Assembly: GCF_019504385.1 (NCBI RefSeq) | Contig: NZ_CP080590.1 | Span: forward strand, 1,282,001-1,346,000 | Reading direction: 5' to 3' | Origin: Devosia salina | GTDB taxonomy: Bacteria > Pseudomonadota > Alphaproteobacteria > Rhizobiales > Devosiaceae | Length of the DNA stretch: 64,000 bases | Part shown: piece after piece, positions 40,944 to 48,614 of the stretch | Numbering within the stretch: position 1 is the first letter of the stretch | Layout: every line of letters starts with the position of its first letter | Position numbers and translations under genes: made by a program | The notes under the pieces: model-generated | The model's input: only the letters and a program-made list of their open reading frames with translations | Told to the model about the DNA's origin: nothing | The model's database searches: none

Positions 40944-41858
40944 ATGGATACGCGCCCCTATTACGAGCCTCGGGCCAATGGCGTCGAACGCGTCCCCACG
41001 GCGCTGCAGATGTTTCTGACCTCGCCGCGCCTGATGCGAGCAGATCACTGGCATGCGCAGGTGGAGGTGAACTACATCGTTCGCGGCTGGGCGCATTACC
41101 ATATGGCTGGCCACCAAGCCCGGTTCGCAGCCGGTGACTTTGCACTGTTCTGGGGCGGGCAGCCGCACCGTCTCGACGACGCCTCCGACGATCTCATCTA
41201 TGCGGGCGGTCATCTGCCGCTGGTGCATTTCTTCCGGCTGCGCCTGCCGGCCGATGTCCAAGCGCGGTTGATGCAGGGGGCAACGCTGGTCTCCGGCGCC
41301 ACCGACGCAGCCGACCCGGTCAATTTCGAGCGCTGGCTGGACTACACAAGATCGGGCGACCCGATGAAGGCCAGCCTGGCGGTCGATGAGCTGCTGTTGC
41401 GGATCGAGCGCCTGCGCTTCTCGCCCTATCGCCTGCTGCCTGAGACGCAGCCCATCGCCGATGCCGGGGGACTGGATCCGCATATCTCGCCCATCGTCGT
41501 GCGCATCTGCGACTTCATAGCCGACAATTTCCGCGAGGAGATCGACTCCGTCGACATTGCGGTGGCCGCCGATATCCACCCCAAATACGCCATGACCGTC
41601 TTCAAGAAATGCACGGGCATGACCCTCAACGACTATATCAACCTCATGCGCCTGTCCTATGCGCAGGCCCTGTTGATGAAGGAAGAGGCGAGCGTTCTGG
41701 CGGTGGCGATGGACAGCGGCTTTGGATCGCTCAGCGCCTTCAACAAGTCGTTCCGCAAGATTGCGGGCATGTCGCCCAGCGACTTCCGTCGCGAGGTGCG
41801 CAGTCGCCCAGAGGTGGCCCCGGCCCCGTCAATGGCGGTCGATGGCCGCTACAACTGA
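40944..41858 (+). CDS. AraC-family transcriptional regulator
   Basis: The 304-residue protein has an N-terminal cupin sensor (about 30-110, WHAQVEVNYIVRGWAHYHM in outline) and a C-terminal AraC double helix-turn-helix (about 205-290), including VDIAVAADIHPKYAMTVFKK and the signature SVLAVAMDSGFGSLSAFNKSFRKIAGMSP region (shown in outline). I start at ATG 40944 (MDTRPYYEPR) with GGAAAG upstream; the longer frame to 40812 looks non-coding. It is divergent from the fusion oxidoreductase, which it probably controls in response to a sugar. A cyclase gene follows after eight bases. Confidence 0.88.
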   Translation: MDTRPYYEPRANGVERVPTALQMFLTSPRLMRADHWHAQVEVNYIVRGWAHYHMAGHQARFAAGDFALFWGGQPHRLDDASDDLIYAGGHLPLVHFFRLRLPADVQARLMQGATLVSGATDAADPVNFERWLDYTRSGDPMKASLAVDELLLRIERLRFSPYRLLPETQPIADAGGLDPHISPIVVRICDFIADNFREEIDSVDIAVAADIHPKYAMTVFKKCTGMTLNDYINLMRLSYAQALLMKEEASVLAVAMDSGFGSLSAFNKSFRKIAGMSPSDFRREVRSRPEVAPAPSMAVDGRYN

Positions 41859-41866
41859 GGCATTGC

Positions 41867-43960
41867 ATGGGTAGGCGGGGTTGGCTGGCATTGCTGTTTG
41901 GCCTCGCTGTCATCGCCGGGCTGACCCTGGTGCGCGCCGCCGACCCCTATGCCCTGGCAGTGGCGCGGGAGACCACGTTCGACGTCTTCCAGCAATTGCG
42001 GCCGCGTGAGGTGCCGCAGGAGCTGCCCATCCGGATCATCGACATCGACGAGCCCTCCCTGGCCGAACTGGGGCAGTGGCCCTGGCCGCGCAGCACCATG
42101 GCCATTATCGCGGAGCGCCTGACCGAGCTTGGCGCCGCCACGATCGCTTTCGATCTTTTGTTCAGCGAGCCTGACCGGCTCTCGCCGTCCTCCGTGGCGG
42201 GGGGCGGAGAGGACTATGACGCGCGCTTTGCCGCGGCGCTGGCCAGGGGCCCCACGGTACTGAGCCTGGCCCAGAGCAGCCGGGCCGCCGCCACGAACCT
42301 CGCGCCGAAATCGGGACTGGCCATGACAGGCTCGGACCCGCTGGGCATGCTGCCGGAACTGGGAGGCGCGGCCGAGCCTCTGCCTGCGCTCACCGAAGCG
42401 GCCCAGGGGCTCGGCGTGGCCAGCCTCGACCGCAATGGCGCCGGCGTCGCAAGACGCCTGCCCATGCTCTGGCGCAGCGGAAACTCCGTGCTGCCGACCT
42501 TGTCCGCCGAAGCCCTGCGTGTTGCCCTGGGTGTGTCGACCCTGGTGGTCATCGGGGACAGCGCCGACGCCGGCACGGTGGAGCAATTGCGTATCGGCGA
42601 TGTCTCGGTGCCCACCGGGCCGAGCGGCGACATCTGGCTCTACTACCGGCATTTGCCACCGGACATCTACGTCTCCGCCCGCGACCTGCTCTCGGATGAC
42701 TATCAGGACCTGGCCCCGCTGGTGTCCGGCCAGATCGTGCTGGTGGGCGCCTCTGCCAGTGGCCTGCTCGATATCAGGGCCAGCGCGCTGGGCGTCGCGG
42801 TGCCCGGCGTCTCCATCCACGCCCAGGCGCTCGAACAGATGCTGACCGGCACCTATCTGGTTCGGGCCGACTGGGTCGGAGGGCTGGAAATGGCGATCTT
42901 CGCGCTGGCCGGACTGCTCATCGTGCTCGCCGTGATCTTCACCGGCCCGATCGCCGGACTGATCGTCTCGCTGGCCATTGGCGGCGTGCTGCTCGGGGCA
43001 AGCTGGTGGGCCTTTTCCGTACCCAGGCTCCTGATCGACCCCAGTTTCGCCTTGCTCGGCGCCTTGCTGATCTATGCGGCAATGGCCTTCTTCCGCTTCG
43101 CGGTCACCGATGCAGACCGGCGCCGCATCCGCCGCGCCTTCGCCCACTATGTCGAACCCTCGCTGCTGACCCGCATCGAAACCGATAGCCGGCTGCTGCG
43201 GCTTGGCGGAGACGTGCGGGAGCTGACAGTGATGTTCTGCGACGTTCGCAACTTCTCGGCCCTGGCCGAACGCACCGAGCCCTCGGCCGTGGTGGCCATT
43301 CTCAATCGCTTGTTCGCGGCGCTGGGCGCGGCCATTGTCGAACAGCACGGCACCATCGACAAGTTCATGGGCGACGCGGTGATGGCGTTCTGGAACGCGC
43401 CTGTCGAGGTCGAGCGTCACGCCGAGCGGGCCTGCCGCGCCGCGCTTGAGATGCGCGACGCGCTTGACCGGCTCAATGCTTCCGAGCGCGAACCGATCTC
43501 GATCGGTATCGGCATTGCTACCGGTCCGGCCCTGGTCGGCAATATGGGCTTTGAGCAACGCTTCGACTATTCCTGCATTGGCGACACCGTCAACGTCGCC
43601 AGCCGCATCGAAGGCATGTGCCGCCATGTCGGACACGACATATTGGTGACCGGACAGACCGCCTCGGCCGTCCCGCATCTCGCACTGCTGCCGGCCGGAG
43701 CGGTGGAGCTCAAGGGCATGAGCGAGCGGGAGCAGGTTCACATTCTGGTTGGAGACGCCATCACGGCCCAGGGCGCTGCCTTTGCTGCCCTGACCCAGGC
43801 CCATGGCCGGCTGCTTGCCGATCTCGCGACGGGCGCTGATCACGCCCAGTCGCTTGACGTCTGCCGACGTGCGGCAATCGCGGTGGATAGCCGCCTGGGA
43901 CGTTTTTATGCTGCCTGCGTCGAGCGCGCGGGGGACTTTCGGGACGTGTCGGCCGCCTAG
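41867..43960 (+). CDS. CHASE2-domain adenylate/guanylate cyclase
   Basis: The 697-residue protein has an N-terminal membrane helix (about 5-22), a periplasmic CHASE2 sensor (about 30-335), three membrane helices (about 340-420, VGGLEMAIFALAGLLIVLAV and following) and a class III cyclase domain (about 460-640). Metal Asp residues are seen in VMFCDVRNFSAL and KFMGDAVMAFW, and GNMGFEQRFDYSCIGDTVN carries the substrate-site region. The product is probably cAMP. Start ATG 41867; the open frame upstream lies inside the AraC gene. The eight-base gap suggests co-transcription with the AraC gene. Confidence 0.92.
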   Translation: MGRRGWLALLFGLAVIAGLTLVRAADPYALAVARETTFDVFQQLRPREVPQELPIRIIDIDEPSLAELGQWPWPRSTMAIIAERLTELGAATIAFDLLFSEPDRLSPSSVAGGGEDYDARFAAALARGPTVLSLAQSSRAAATNLAPKSGLAMTGSDPLGMLPELGGAAEPLPALTEAAQGLGVASLDRNGAGVARRLPMLWRSGNSVLPTLSAEALRVALGVSTLVVIGDSADAGTVEQLRIGDVSVPTGPSGDIWLYYRHLPPDIYVSARDLLSDDYQDLAPLVSGQIVLVGASASGLLDIRASALGVAVPGVSIHAQALEQMLTGTYLVRADWVGGLEMAIFALAGLLIVLAVIFTGPIAGLIVSLAIGGVLLGASWWAFSVPRLLIDPSFALLGALLIYAAMAFFRFAVTDADRRRIRRAFAHYVEPSLLTRIETDSRLLRLGGDVRELTVMFCDVRNFSALAERTEPSAVVAILNRLFAALGAAIVEQHGTIDKFMGDAVMAFWNAPVEVERHAERACRAALEMRDALDRLNASEREPISIGIGIATGPALVGNMGFEQRFDYSCIGDTVNVASRIEGMCRHVGHDILVTGQTASAVPHLALLPAGAVELKGMSEREQVHILVGDAITAQGAAFAALTQAHGRLLADLATGADHAQSLDVCRRAAIAVDSRLGRFYAACVERAGDFRDVSAA

Positions 43961-44082
43961 ACTCGGCCTTGCCCCAGCAAGACCAACGCAATGATCAGCA
44001 GTGCACCTATGATCCAGATGGCGCCGGCCAGCAGCGAAAAGCCCTCGATGAAGTCGAGACCGGAATCGTCATTGTAGTCCAT
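43957..44082 (-). CDS. Small single-pass membrane protein
   Basis: The 41-residue product has an acidic N-terminus (MDYNDDSGLDFIEGF) and one membrane segment (LLAGAIWIIGALLIIALVLL). GAGGAGAG lies before the ATG at 44082. The frame extends upstream to 44169 but that part looks basic and unrelated. Its stop overlaps the cyclase stop on the other strand by four bases. The family is unknown; the ribosome-binding site and hydrophobic segment support a real gene. Confidence 0.5.
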   Translation of the reverse strand: MDYNDDSGLDFIEGFSLLAGAIWIIGALLIIALVLLGQGRV

Positions 44083-44196
44083 CGTGCTGCTCTCCTCTGC
44101 TTCAGCATCGCGAAAACGCGTGAACGCCGGTGCTGAATGCAACCGGCGGTTCCTCCGATACGCAGTCAATTACGGGAAGCGGTGCAAGGCAATGGG

Positions 44197-44673
44197 TCAA
44201 CAGACGGCGAAGACACGAATTTCGATGCCGCCGGGACGCGGCGCCAATGACGCAACGAAGATGGTGTCGCTGAGCCAGCGATAGGGGCCGTCCGGTGCCT
44301 CGAAGCGGGGCGTTGAAAAGAAATAGTACTCTGCCGGGTCGACCGCTTCGCCCCGCCGCAAACGGGCCAGGACGTCCGGCGAAGAGACCCTGAGACCGTC
44401 ATTGTGGACAAGGATCGGCGTGTCGTCGGCAGTCAGGATCGTGTAGCGCGCCGAAATCTCCGAGGTTCCGTCGGGACGGATCAGGGGCCAGTCCGACCCG
44501 CCTGGAAGGATGGTGCCGCTCAGGCGCGGCCCTTCCACCCGTCCCGAGAGGATGGGGATGTGGAGGCGCTCTCCCTGGCCATGGCGACCGGCGCTACGCG
44601 CCTGGCCTATTTCGGCCGAAATGGAAAAGGCGAACTCCAGTCGCGGCGTCGAGGGCAGGGGAACACCATCCAT
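44197..44673 (-). CDS. DUF3237 family protein
   Basis: The 158-residue protein matches DUF3237. It starts PRLEFAFSISAEIGQARSAG near residue 12, has the central GRVEGPRLSGTILPGGSDWPL and later DGTSEISARYTI, and ends EYYFFSTPRFEAPDGPYRWL with a C-terminal strand. These small beta-barrel proteins often sit in catabolic gene clusters for aromatic or cyclic compounds, but their role is unknown. The ATG at 44673 lies three bases past the esterase stop; a TTG at 44679 overlaps that stop. It is the second gene of the esterase operon. Confidence 0.85.
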   Translation of the reverse strand: MDGVPLPSTPRLEFAFSISAEIGQARSAGRHGQGERLHIPILSGRVEGPRLSGTILPGGSDWPLIRPDGTSEISARYTILTADDTPILVHNDGLRVSSPDVLARLRRGEAVDPAEYYFFSTPRFEAPDGPYRWLSDTIFVASLAPRPGGIEIRVFAVC

Positions 44674-44675
44674 GA

Positions 44676-45614
44676 TCAAGTGGCAGACCTGTTCATCTGA
44701 TCAAGCCAGGAGCACATCCGGCCCAGGTTGTCACGGCTGGCTGCGCAATAGTCCATTGCCCGCAGATAGCCATGAATCAATCCGGCGCCGGTATCGAGCT
44801 CTACCGAAACGCCGGATTCACGCAGCTTTGCGGCATAGTCGAGGCCGTCATCTCGGAGCGGATCATACTGCGCGACGGCAACGAAGGCGGGCGGCAGGCC
44901 GTCATGGCGTTCGGCCAGCATCGGCGCCGCCAGCGGATTCCGCCGATCCTCGGGATTGGGGCAGTACATGGCGTTCACAGCCGGCATCCCGGCGACACTG
45001 AGCAGTGGCGCATGGGCATTCTCGACATAGGCCGGGCGCTGCATTTCGAAATCGACAGCAGGATAAACCAGCAACTGCCCGATGATCCGGATGTCGGAGT
45101 CGCGAAACGCCAGTGCCAGGCTAGCCGCGAGATTGGCTCCGGCGCTGTCGCCGCCCACGGCGATCCGCTCCGGGTCGATCCCCAGCGCGCTGGCGTTCGC
45201 ATTGGCCCAGCGCACAACGTCCTGGCATTGGGTGATAGCGGCCGGAAAGGGATGTTCGGGCGCCAGGGCATAGTCGACGCTGATCACTGTTTGCCGGTTG
45301 GCGGCTGCGATGCGTGCCGTGATGTCCCAATGCGTCTCCGGGCTCCCCTGCATCCAGGCCCCGCCATGCATGTAGATGAGGCAGGGCTGTATCTGGTCGC
45401 CCTGATGGCGGAAAATGCGGACGCGCACGTCCCCGGCAGCGCTCGGCACCCAATGCTCCGCGGTGGTCTCCACGCCTTCGGGCGTTGGCAGACGCATTTC
45501 CCTGGCGATGACCTCGAACAGCGCTCGGCGATCTGCCGGTTTGGCGCCTTGAGGCAGCCGCGACCATTTTTCGTTCCACGCAGCCAGGAACGGCTCCAGT
45601 TCAGTGTTCAGCAC
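44676..45614 (-). CDS. Alpha/beta hydrolase, HSL-type esterase
   Basis: The 312-residue enzyme belongs to the hormone-sensitive-lipase group. It has the oxyanion motif YMHGGAWMQGS, the nucleophile elbow GGDSAGANLAA, and the later PAFVAVAQYDPLRDDGLDYA (Asp) and GLIHGYLRA (His), so the triad is complete. It starts at GTG 45614 with AAGGAGG seven bases upstream. The promoter carries an operator shared with the divergent dehydrogenase/TRAP operon. It may release a hydroaromatic acid from an ester, which is an inference from context. Confidence 0.87.
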   Translation of the reverse strand: MLNTELEPFLAAWNEKWSRLPQGAKPADRRALFEVIAREMRLPTPEGVETTAEHWVPSAAGDVRVRIFRHQGDQIQPCLIYMHGGAWMQGSPETHWDITARIAAANRQTVISVDYALAPEHPFPAAITQCQDVVRWANANASALGIDPERIAVGGDSAGANLAASLALAFRDSDIRIIGQLLVYPAVDFEMQRPAYVENAHAPLLSVAGMPAVNAMYCPNPEDRRNPLAAPMLAERHDGLPPAFVAVAQYDPLRDDGLDYAAKLRESGVSVELDTGAGLIHGYLRAMDYCAASRDNLGRMCSWLDQMNRSAT

Positions 45615-45659
45615 GAAATCGCCTCCTTCGACCGCCGATCAGGGTCGTTGAATCTAGCG

Positions 45660-45675
45660 TACTAACCGGTTCGTA
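45660..45675. promoter_or_regulatory. Shared operator copy 1, before the esterase operon
   Basis: TACTAACCGGTTCGTA is a near-perfect palindrome around CCGG (seven of eight base pairs). It lies 46 bases before the esterase start at 45614. The form resembles TetR-family sites. Confidence 0.65.
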
Positions 45676-45852
45676 CATGTCAATGCATGTTGTGCCTGTC
45701 CGCAGGTGCGGTGCGGTCGCCGTCCACAGCCCGCTAGGGCCTCGGGCAGTAGCGTGATTTCCCCGTAACTATCAGTTATGGAACAAGAAATTGCCAGATT
45801 GGATGTTTGCCGAATGCAATGGACACCCTTCCGTCACGAGCAATATTGACTA

Positions 45853-45868
45853 AACTAACCAGTTCGTA
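45853..45868. promoter_or_regulatory. Shared operator copy 2, before the dehydrogenase/TRAP operon
   Basis: AACTAACCAGTTCGTA matches copy 1 at 14 of 16 positions, and ACA or CA follows both. It lies 98 bases before the GTG at 45966. The shared core ACTAACC(G/A)GTTCGTACA suggests one regulator for both operons. Confidence 0.65.
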
Positions 45869-45965
45869 CAAAGTGCTTCCAATGATCCTGGGGCCGCGGA
45901 CATTCGACGATCGCGGTTGAGCCTGGACTGCGCTGGCGTGCCTTACGCCTGGGGAGGAGACTTTC

Positions 45966-46889
45966 GTGCCGTTGGTTCATTCTGCCAGCGTTGAGTTGAA
46001 CAGGACCGCGTCCCGGCCTGCGCTCCGATCGGTATTGGTCGGCCTGGTCGGCGAGAATATCCAGCGGTCCCGTACACCGCGCATGCACATGGCAGAGGGC
46101 GGCAGGCAGGGCCTGCACTACACATACACCCTTATCGACACAGCGCATCGAGGGGCCGGCGCTCCGTCAATCGGTGACATACTTTCCTGCGCAAAGCTGT
46201 TCGGTTTCGCAGGACTGAACGTCACCTATCCTTTCAAACAGGCGATCATGACCCATCTCGACGACGTCGACGATGGCGCTGCCCGTGTGGGCGCCGTGAA
46301 CACCGTGGTGTTCCGTGACGGCCGGGCCATTGGTTACAACACCGATCTCTGGGGCTTTGCCCAGGCCTTCCGGTTCGAAATGGCAGGCGCGCCCAACCGA
46401 AGCGTGCTTCAGCTCGGGGCGGGAGGCGCCGGGTCGGCCGTTGCCAATGCCCTGGTTGAGTGCGGGGTGAGCGAACTGGTTATCGCCGACATCGATCAAG
46501 GGCGGGCCGAGCAACTTGCCGGCCGTTTCGCGAGCGGTGAAACCCATGTCAGGGCGGCTCGGCATGGCGACTTCGCCGACATGGTGTTCGACGGCATCGT
46601 CAACACCACACCCGTGGGGATGGATAAATCGCCGGGCCTGCCCATCGATCCTGACCTGCTGCGCCGCCAGACCTGGGTGGCCGATATCGTCTATTTCCCG
46701 CTCGAGACGGCACTGCTGGCCAAGGCGCGAGCGCTCGGATGCCGGACCATGTCGGGCGCTGGAATGGCCGTGTTCCAGGCGGTCAAGGCTTTCGAGCTGT
46801 TCACCGGCCTGCCGGCAGACGCCGACGCCATGCGGGTGACGTTCGAGTCCTTCGGAACAGAGAATTCTCCGGTCAGTCAGCCGGGGTGA
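45966..46889 (+). CDS. Shikimate/quinate dehydrogenase-like protein, NAD type
   Basis: The 307-residue AroE-family enzyme has the catalytic Lys91 in GLNVTYPFKQ and Asp127 in GYNTDLWGF. The substrate loop reads IQRSRTPRMH, so the second Ser of biosynthetic AroE (SxS) is Thr37, a change known in quinate/shikimate dehydrogenases. The dinucleotide motif GAGGAGSAVANAL is followed by VIADID; Asp175 replaces the NRT motif that binds the NADP phosphate, so NAD is likely. These features and the TRAP neighbours suggest a catabolic role. It starts at GTG 45966 after GGGGAGGAG. Confidence 0.85.
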   Translation: MPLVHSASVELNRTASRPALRSVLVGLVGENIQRSRTPRMHMAEGGRQGLHYTYTLIDTAHRGAGAPSIGDILSCAKLFGFAGLNVTYPFKQAIMTHLDDVDDGAARVGAVNTVVFRDGRAIGYNTDLWGFAQAFRFEMAGAPNRSVLQLGAGGAGSAVANALVECGVSELVIADIDQGRAEQLAGRFASGETHVRAARHGDFADMVFDGIVNTTPVGMDKSPGLPIDPDLLRRQTWVADIVYFPLETALLAKARALGCRTMSGAGMAVFQAVKAFELFTGLPADADAMRVTFESFGTENSPVSQPG

Positions 46890-46942
46890 GGAGAGTGTCC
46901 GGGGCCCTTGGCGCCGGCATGGAATGCAAAAGGGAGGAACCA

Positions 46943-47929
46943 ATGCGTTCGATCAATACGACAATCAAGACCGGCTTCGGAGCGCTGGCTGTGGCCCTCA
47001 TGGCCACGACCAGTTTCGCTCAGGACAAGGTCGAGCTGATCTATTCCGACACGGTCGCCGAGACCGACATTCGCAGTGAGCTGCTCCGGACCGAGTTCGG
47101 GGGGTGTCTCGGCGACGAATTCGATTTCAAGCCCTATTTTGGCGCCACCCTGTTCAAGCAGGGCACCGAACTGACCGCGATGCAGCGCGGCAATCTCGAC
47201 ATGGCGGGCCTCGCCATCTACGACTTCCAGAACCAGGTGCCGGCCACCAGCATTCTGGGCGCTGCCTATCTCTATCGGGATTACGACCACCTGCGGGCGG
47301 TAACGCATTCCGATGTCCTCGACGATCTCTGGGCCTCCGTGGAGAGCGAGGCCGGCGTAAAGGTTCTCGCCAACCCCTATATTGGCACGCGCCATGTCAA
47401 TCTGCGCGGCGACAAGAAGATCATGACTCCTGCCGATCTCGCCGGCGTCAAGCTGCGCATGCCCGGTGGCGAAGGTTGGCAGTTCGTAGGCGAGGCCCTC
47501 GGCGCCAGCCCCACGCCCATGGCCTTCACGGAAGTCTATACGGGCCTGCAGACAGGCGCGATCGATGGACAGGACAATCCGCTCCCGGCCGACAAGTCGA
47601 TGAAATTCTACGAAGTCACCGACCAGATCATTCTCACTGGCCACCTGATTGCCAACAACCAGTTCGCCATTTCCATGTCCAAGTGGAACAGCCTCACCGA
47701 GGCCCAGCAGGCCAAGGTGCAGGAGTGTGCCCTCAAATTCGAGGCCGCGCTCGACAAGACAACCCTTGAACAGGAGGCCGTGCTGGTGGACTTCTTCAAG
47801 GGCGAAGGGCTTGACGTCTACGAGCCTGACAAGACCGCGTTCCGCGATCACGTGCTCGCGGAATACCTGAACTCCGAATTTTCCAAGGACTGGCCCGAGG
47901 GCCTCCTGGACAAGATCAACGCGCTCTAG
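46943..47929 (+). CDS. dctP: TRAP transporter solute-binding protein (DctP family)
   Basis: DctP captures an organic acid in the periplasm for the DctQM permease. The 328-residue protein has a signal peptide (ALAVALMATTSFA-QD) and DctP features: RGNLDMAGLAIYDFQNQVP, the substrate-carboxylate Arg region ADLAGVKLRMPGG, and VYTGLQTGAIDGQDNPLP. The conserved Arg is in KLRMPGG. The ATG at 46943 has GGGAGGA upstream. A strong stem-loop lies between this gene and dctQ. Substrate may be a hydroaromatic acid by context. Confidence 0.9.
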   Translation: MRSINTTIKTGFGALAVALMATTSFAQDKVELIYSDTVAETDIRSELLRTEFGGCLGDEFDFKPYFGATLFKQGTELTAMQRGNLDMAGLAIYDFQNQVPATSILGAAYLYRDYDHLRAVTHSDVLDDLWASVESEAGVKVLANPYIGTRHVNLRGDKKIMTPADLAGVKLRMPGGEGWQFVGEALGASPTPMAFTEVYTGLQTGAIDGQDNPLPADKSMKFYEVTDQIILTGHLIANNQFAISMSKWNSLTEAQQAKVQECALKFEAALDKTTLEQEAVLVDFFKGEGLDVYEPDKTAFRDHVLAEYLNSEFSKDWPEGLLDKINAL

Positions 47930-48039
47930 AACGCGTTGAACTCATCCCCGGCCAATGCTCTCCTCGTTCCTGGTGAGCATCGGGAAGGCGGCCCGACCTG
48001 CGCCAAGGCGGGACCGTCTTCCCCCGGGGACGTCCCAAA

Positions 48040-48064
48040 GTTCCCGCCATCCGGTGGCGGGAAC
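48040..48064 (+). other. Intercistronic stem-loop between dctP and dctQ
   Basis: GTTCCCGCCA (48040-48049), loop TCCGG, TGGCGGGAAC (48055-48064) is a perfect 10-bp stem with no U-run. Such hairpins after binding-protein genes often protect the upstream mRNA and keep binding protein in excess over permease. Confidence 0.6.
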
Positions 48065-48092
48065 AGCATGCCATGCCTGTCGAGGTCATACC

Positions 48093-48614
48093 ATGAACCA
48101 GTTGGCCAGTCTCTGGAGCCGCCTGCACAGGGTCGCAGAGCTTTTCGTCGTCCTGCTGTTGGCCAGCATGTTCGGAAGCTTTCTGATCCAGATCGTCTTC
48201 CGCTATTTCCTCAACCTGCCACTGGGCTGGACGGTGGAATATGTGACGGTCGCCTGGCTGTGGGGCATCCTGTTCGGTTATGCCTTCGTGCTGCGCGACG
48301 AGGAGGTGATCCGGCTCGACATTATCCATGCAGCCGTGCCCCGCCCGGTGCAGCGCTTCATGGATTTCACGGCCGCCGCCATCGTTGCCGCCATTCTCCT
48401 GTGGTCGCTGCCCGACATCTACGGCTACGTGACCTTCATGAAGGTGGAAAAGACCGCCTTCCTCCACATTCGCTTCGATATCCTGTTCGCGATCTACATC
48501 CCCTTCGTTCTGGCCGTTGTCGCGCGCAGCCTCCGCACCTGCTGGCGCGCCCTGACTGGCGCCGGATACACCAATTCCGCGCCTTCTGCATCCGAGGTTG
48601 CCGAGCATGTTTGA
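48093..48614 (+). CDS. dctQ: TRAP transporter small permease (DctQ family)
   Basis: The 173-residue protein has four membrane segments: VAELFVVLLLASMFGSFLIQI, VTVAWLWGILFGYAFVL, FTAAAIVAAILLWSLPDIYG and ILFAIYIPFVLAVVARS. The WTVEYVTVAWLWG segment is typical of DctQ. It starts at ATG 48093 with GAGGT upstream, and its 3' end overlaps dctM by eight bases. Confidence 0.88.
   Translation: MNQLASLWSRLHRVAELFVVLLLASMFGSFLIQIVFRYFLNLPLGWTVEYVTVAWLWGILFGYAFVLRDEEVIRLDIIHAAVPRPVQRFMDFTAAAIVAAILLWSLPDIYGYVTFMKVEKTAFLHIRFDILFAIYIPFVLAVVARSLRTCWRALTGAGYTNSAPSASEVAEHV

Larger units (their letters stand above)
45615..45965. other. Divergent promoter region of the esterase and dehydrogenase/TRAP operons
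   Basis: This 351-base gap has no convincing gene. It is richer in A/T than its surroundings and holds one copy of a shared operator near each end (45660-45675 and 45853-45868). I did not find hexamers close to the sigma-70 consensus at good spacing. Confidence 0.7.

Noticed and set aside
41849..43843. Minus-strand open frame opposite the CHASE2 cyclase
   Set aside because: Antisense shadow; Gln/His/Gly-rich translation with no family match, while the plus strand has a complete cyclase.
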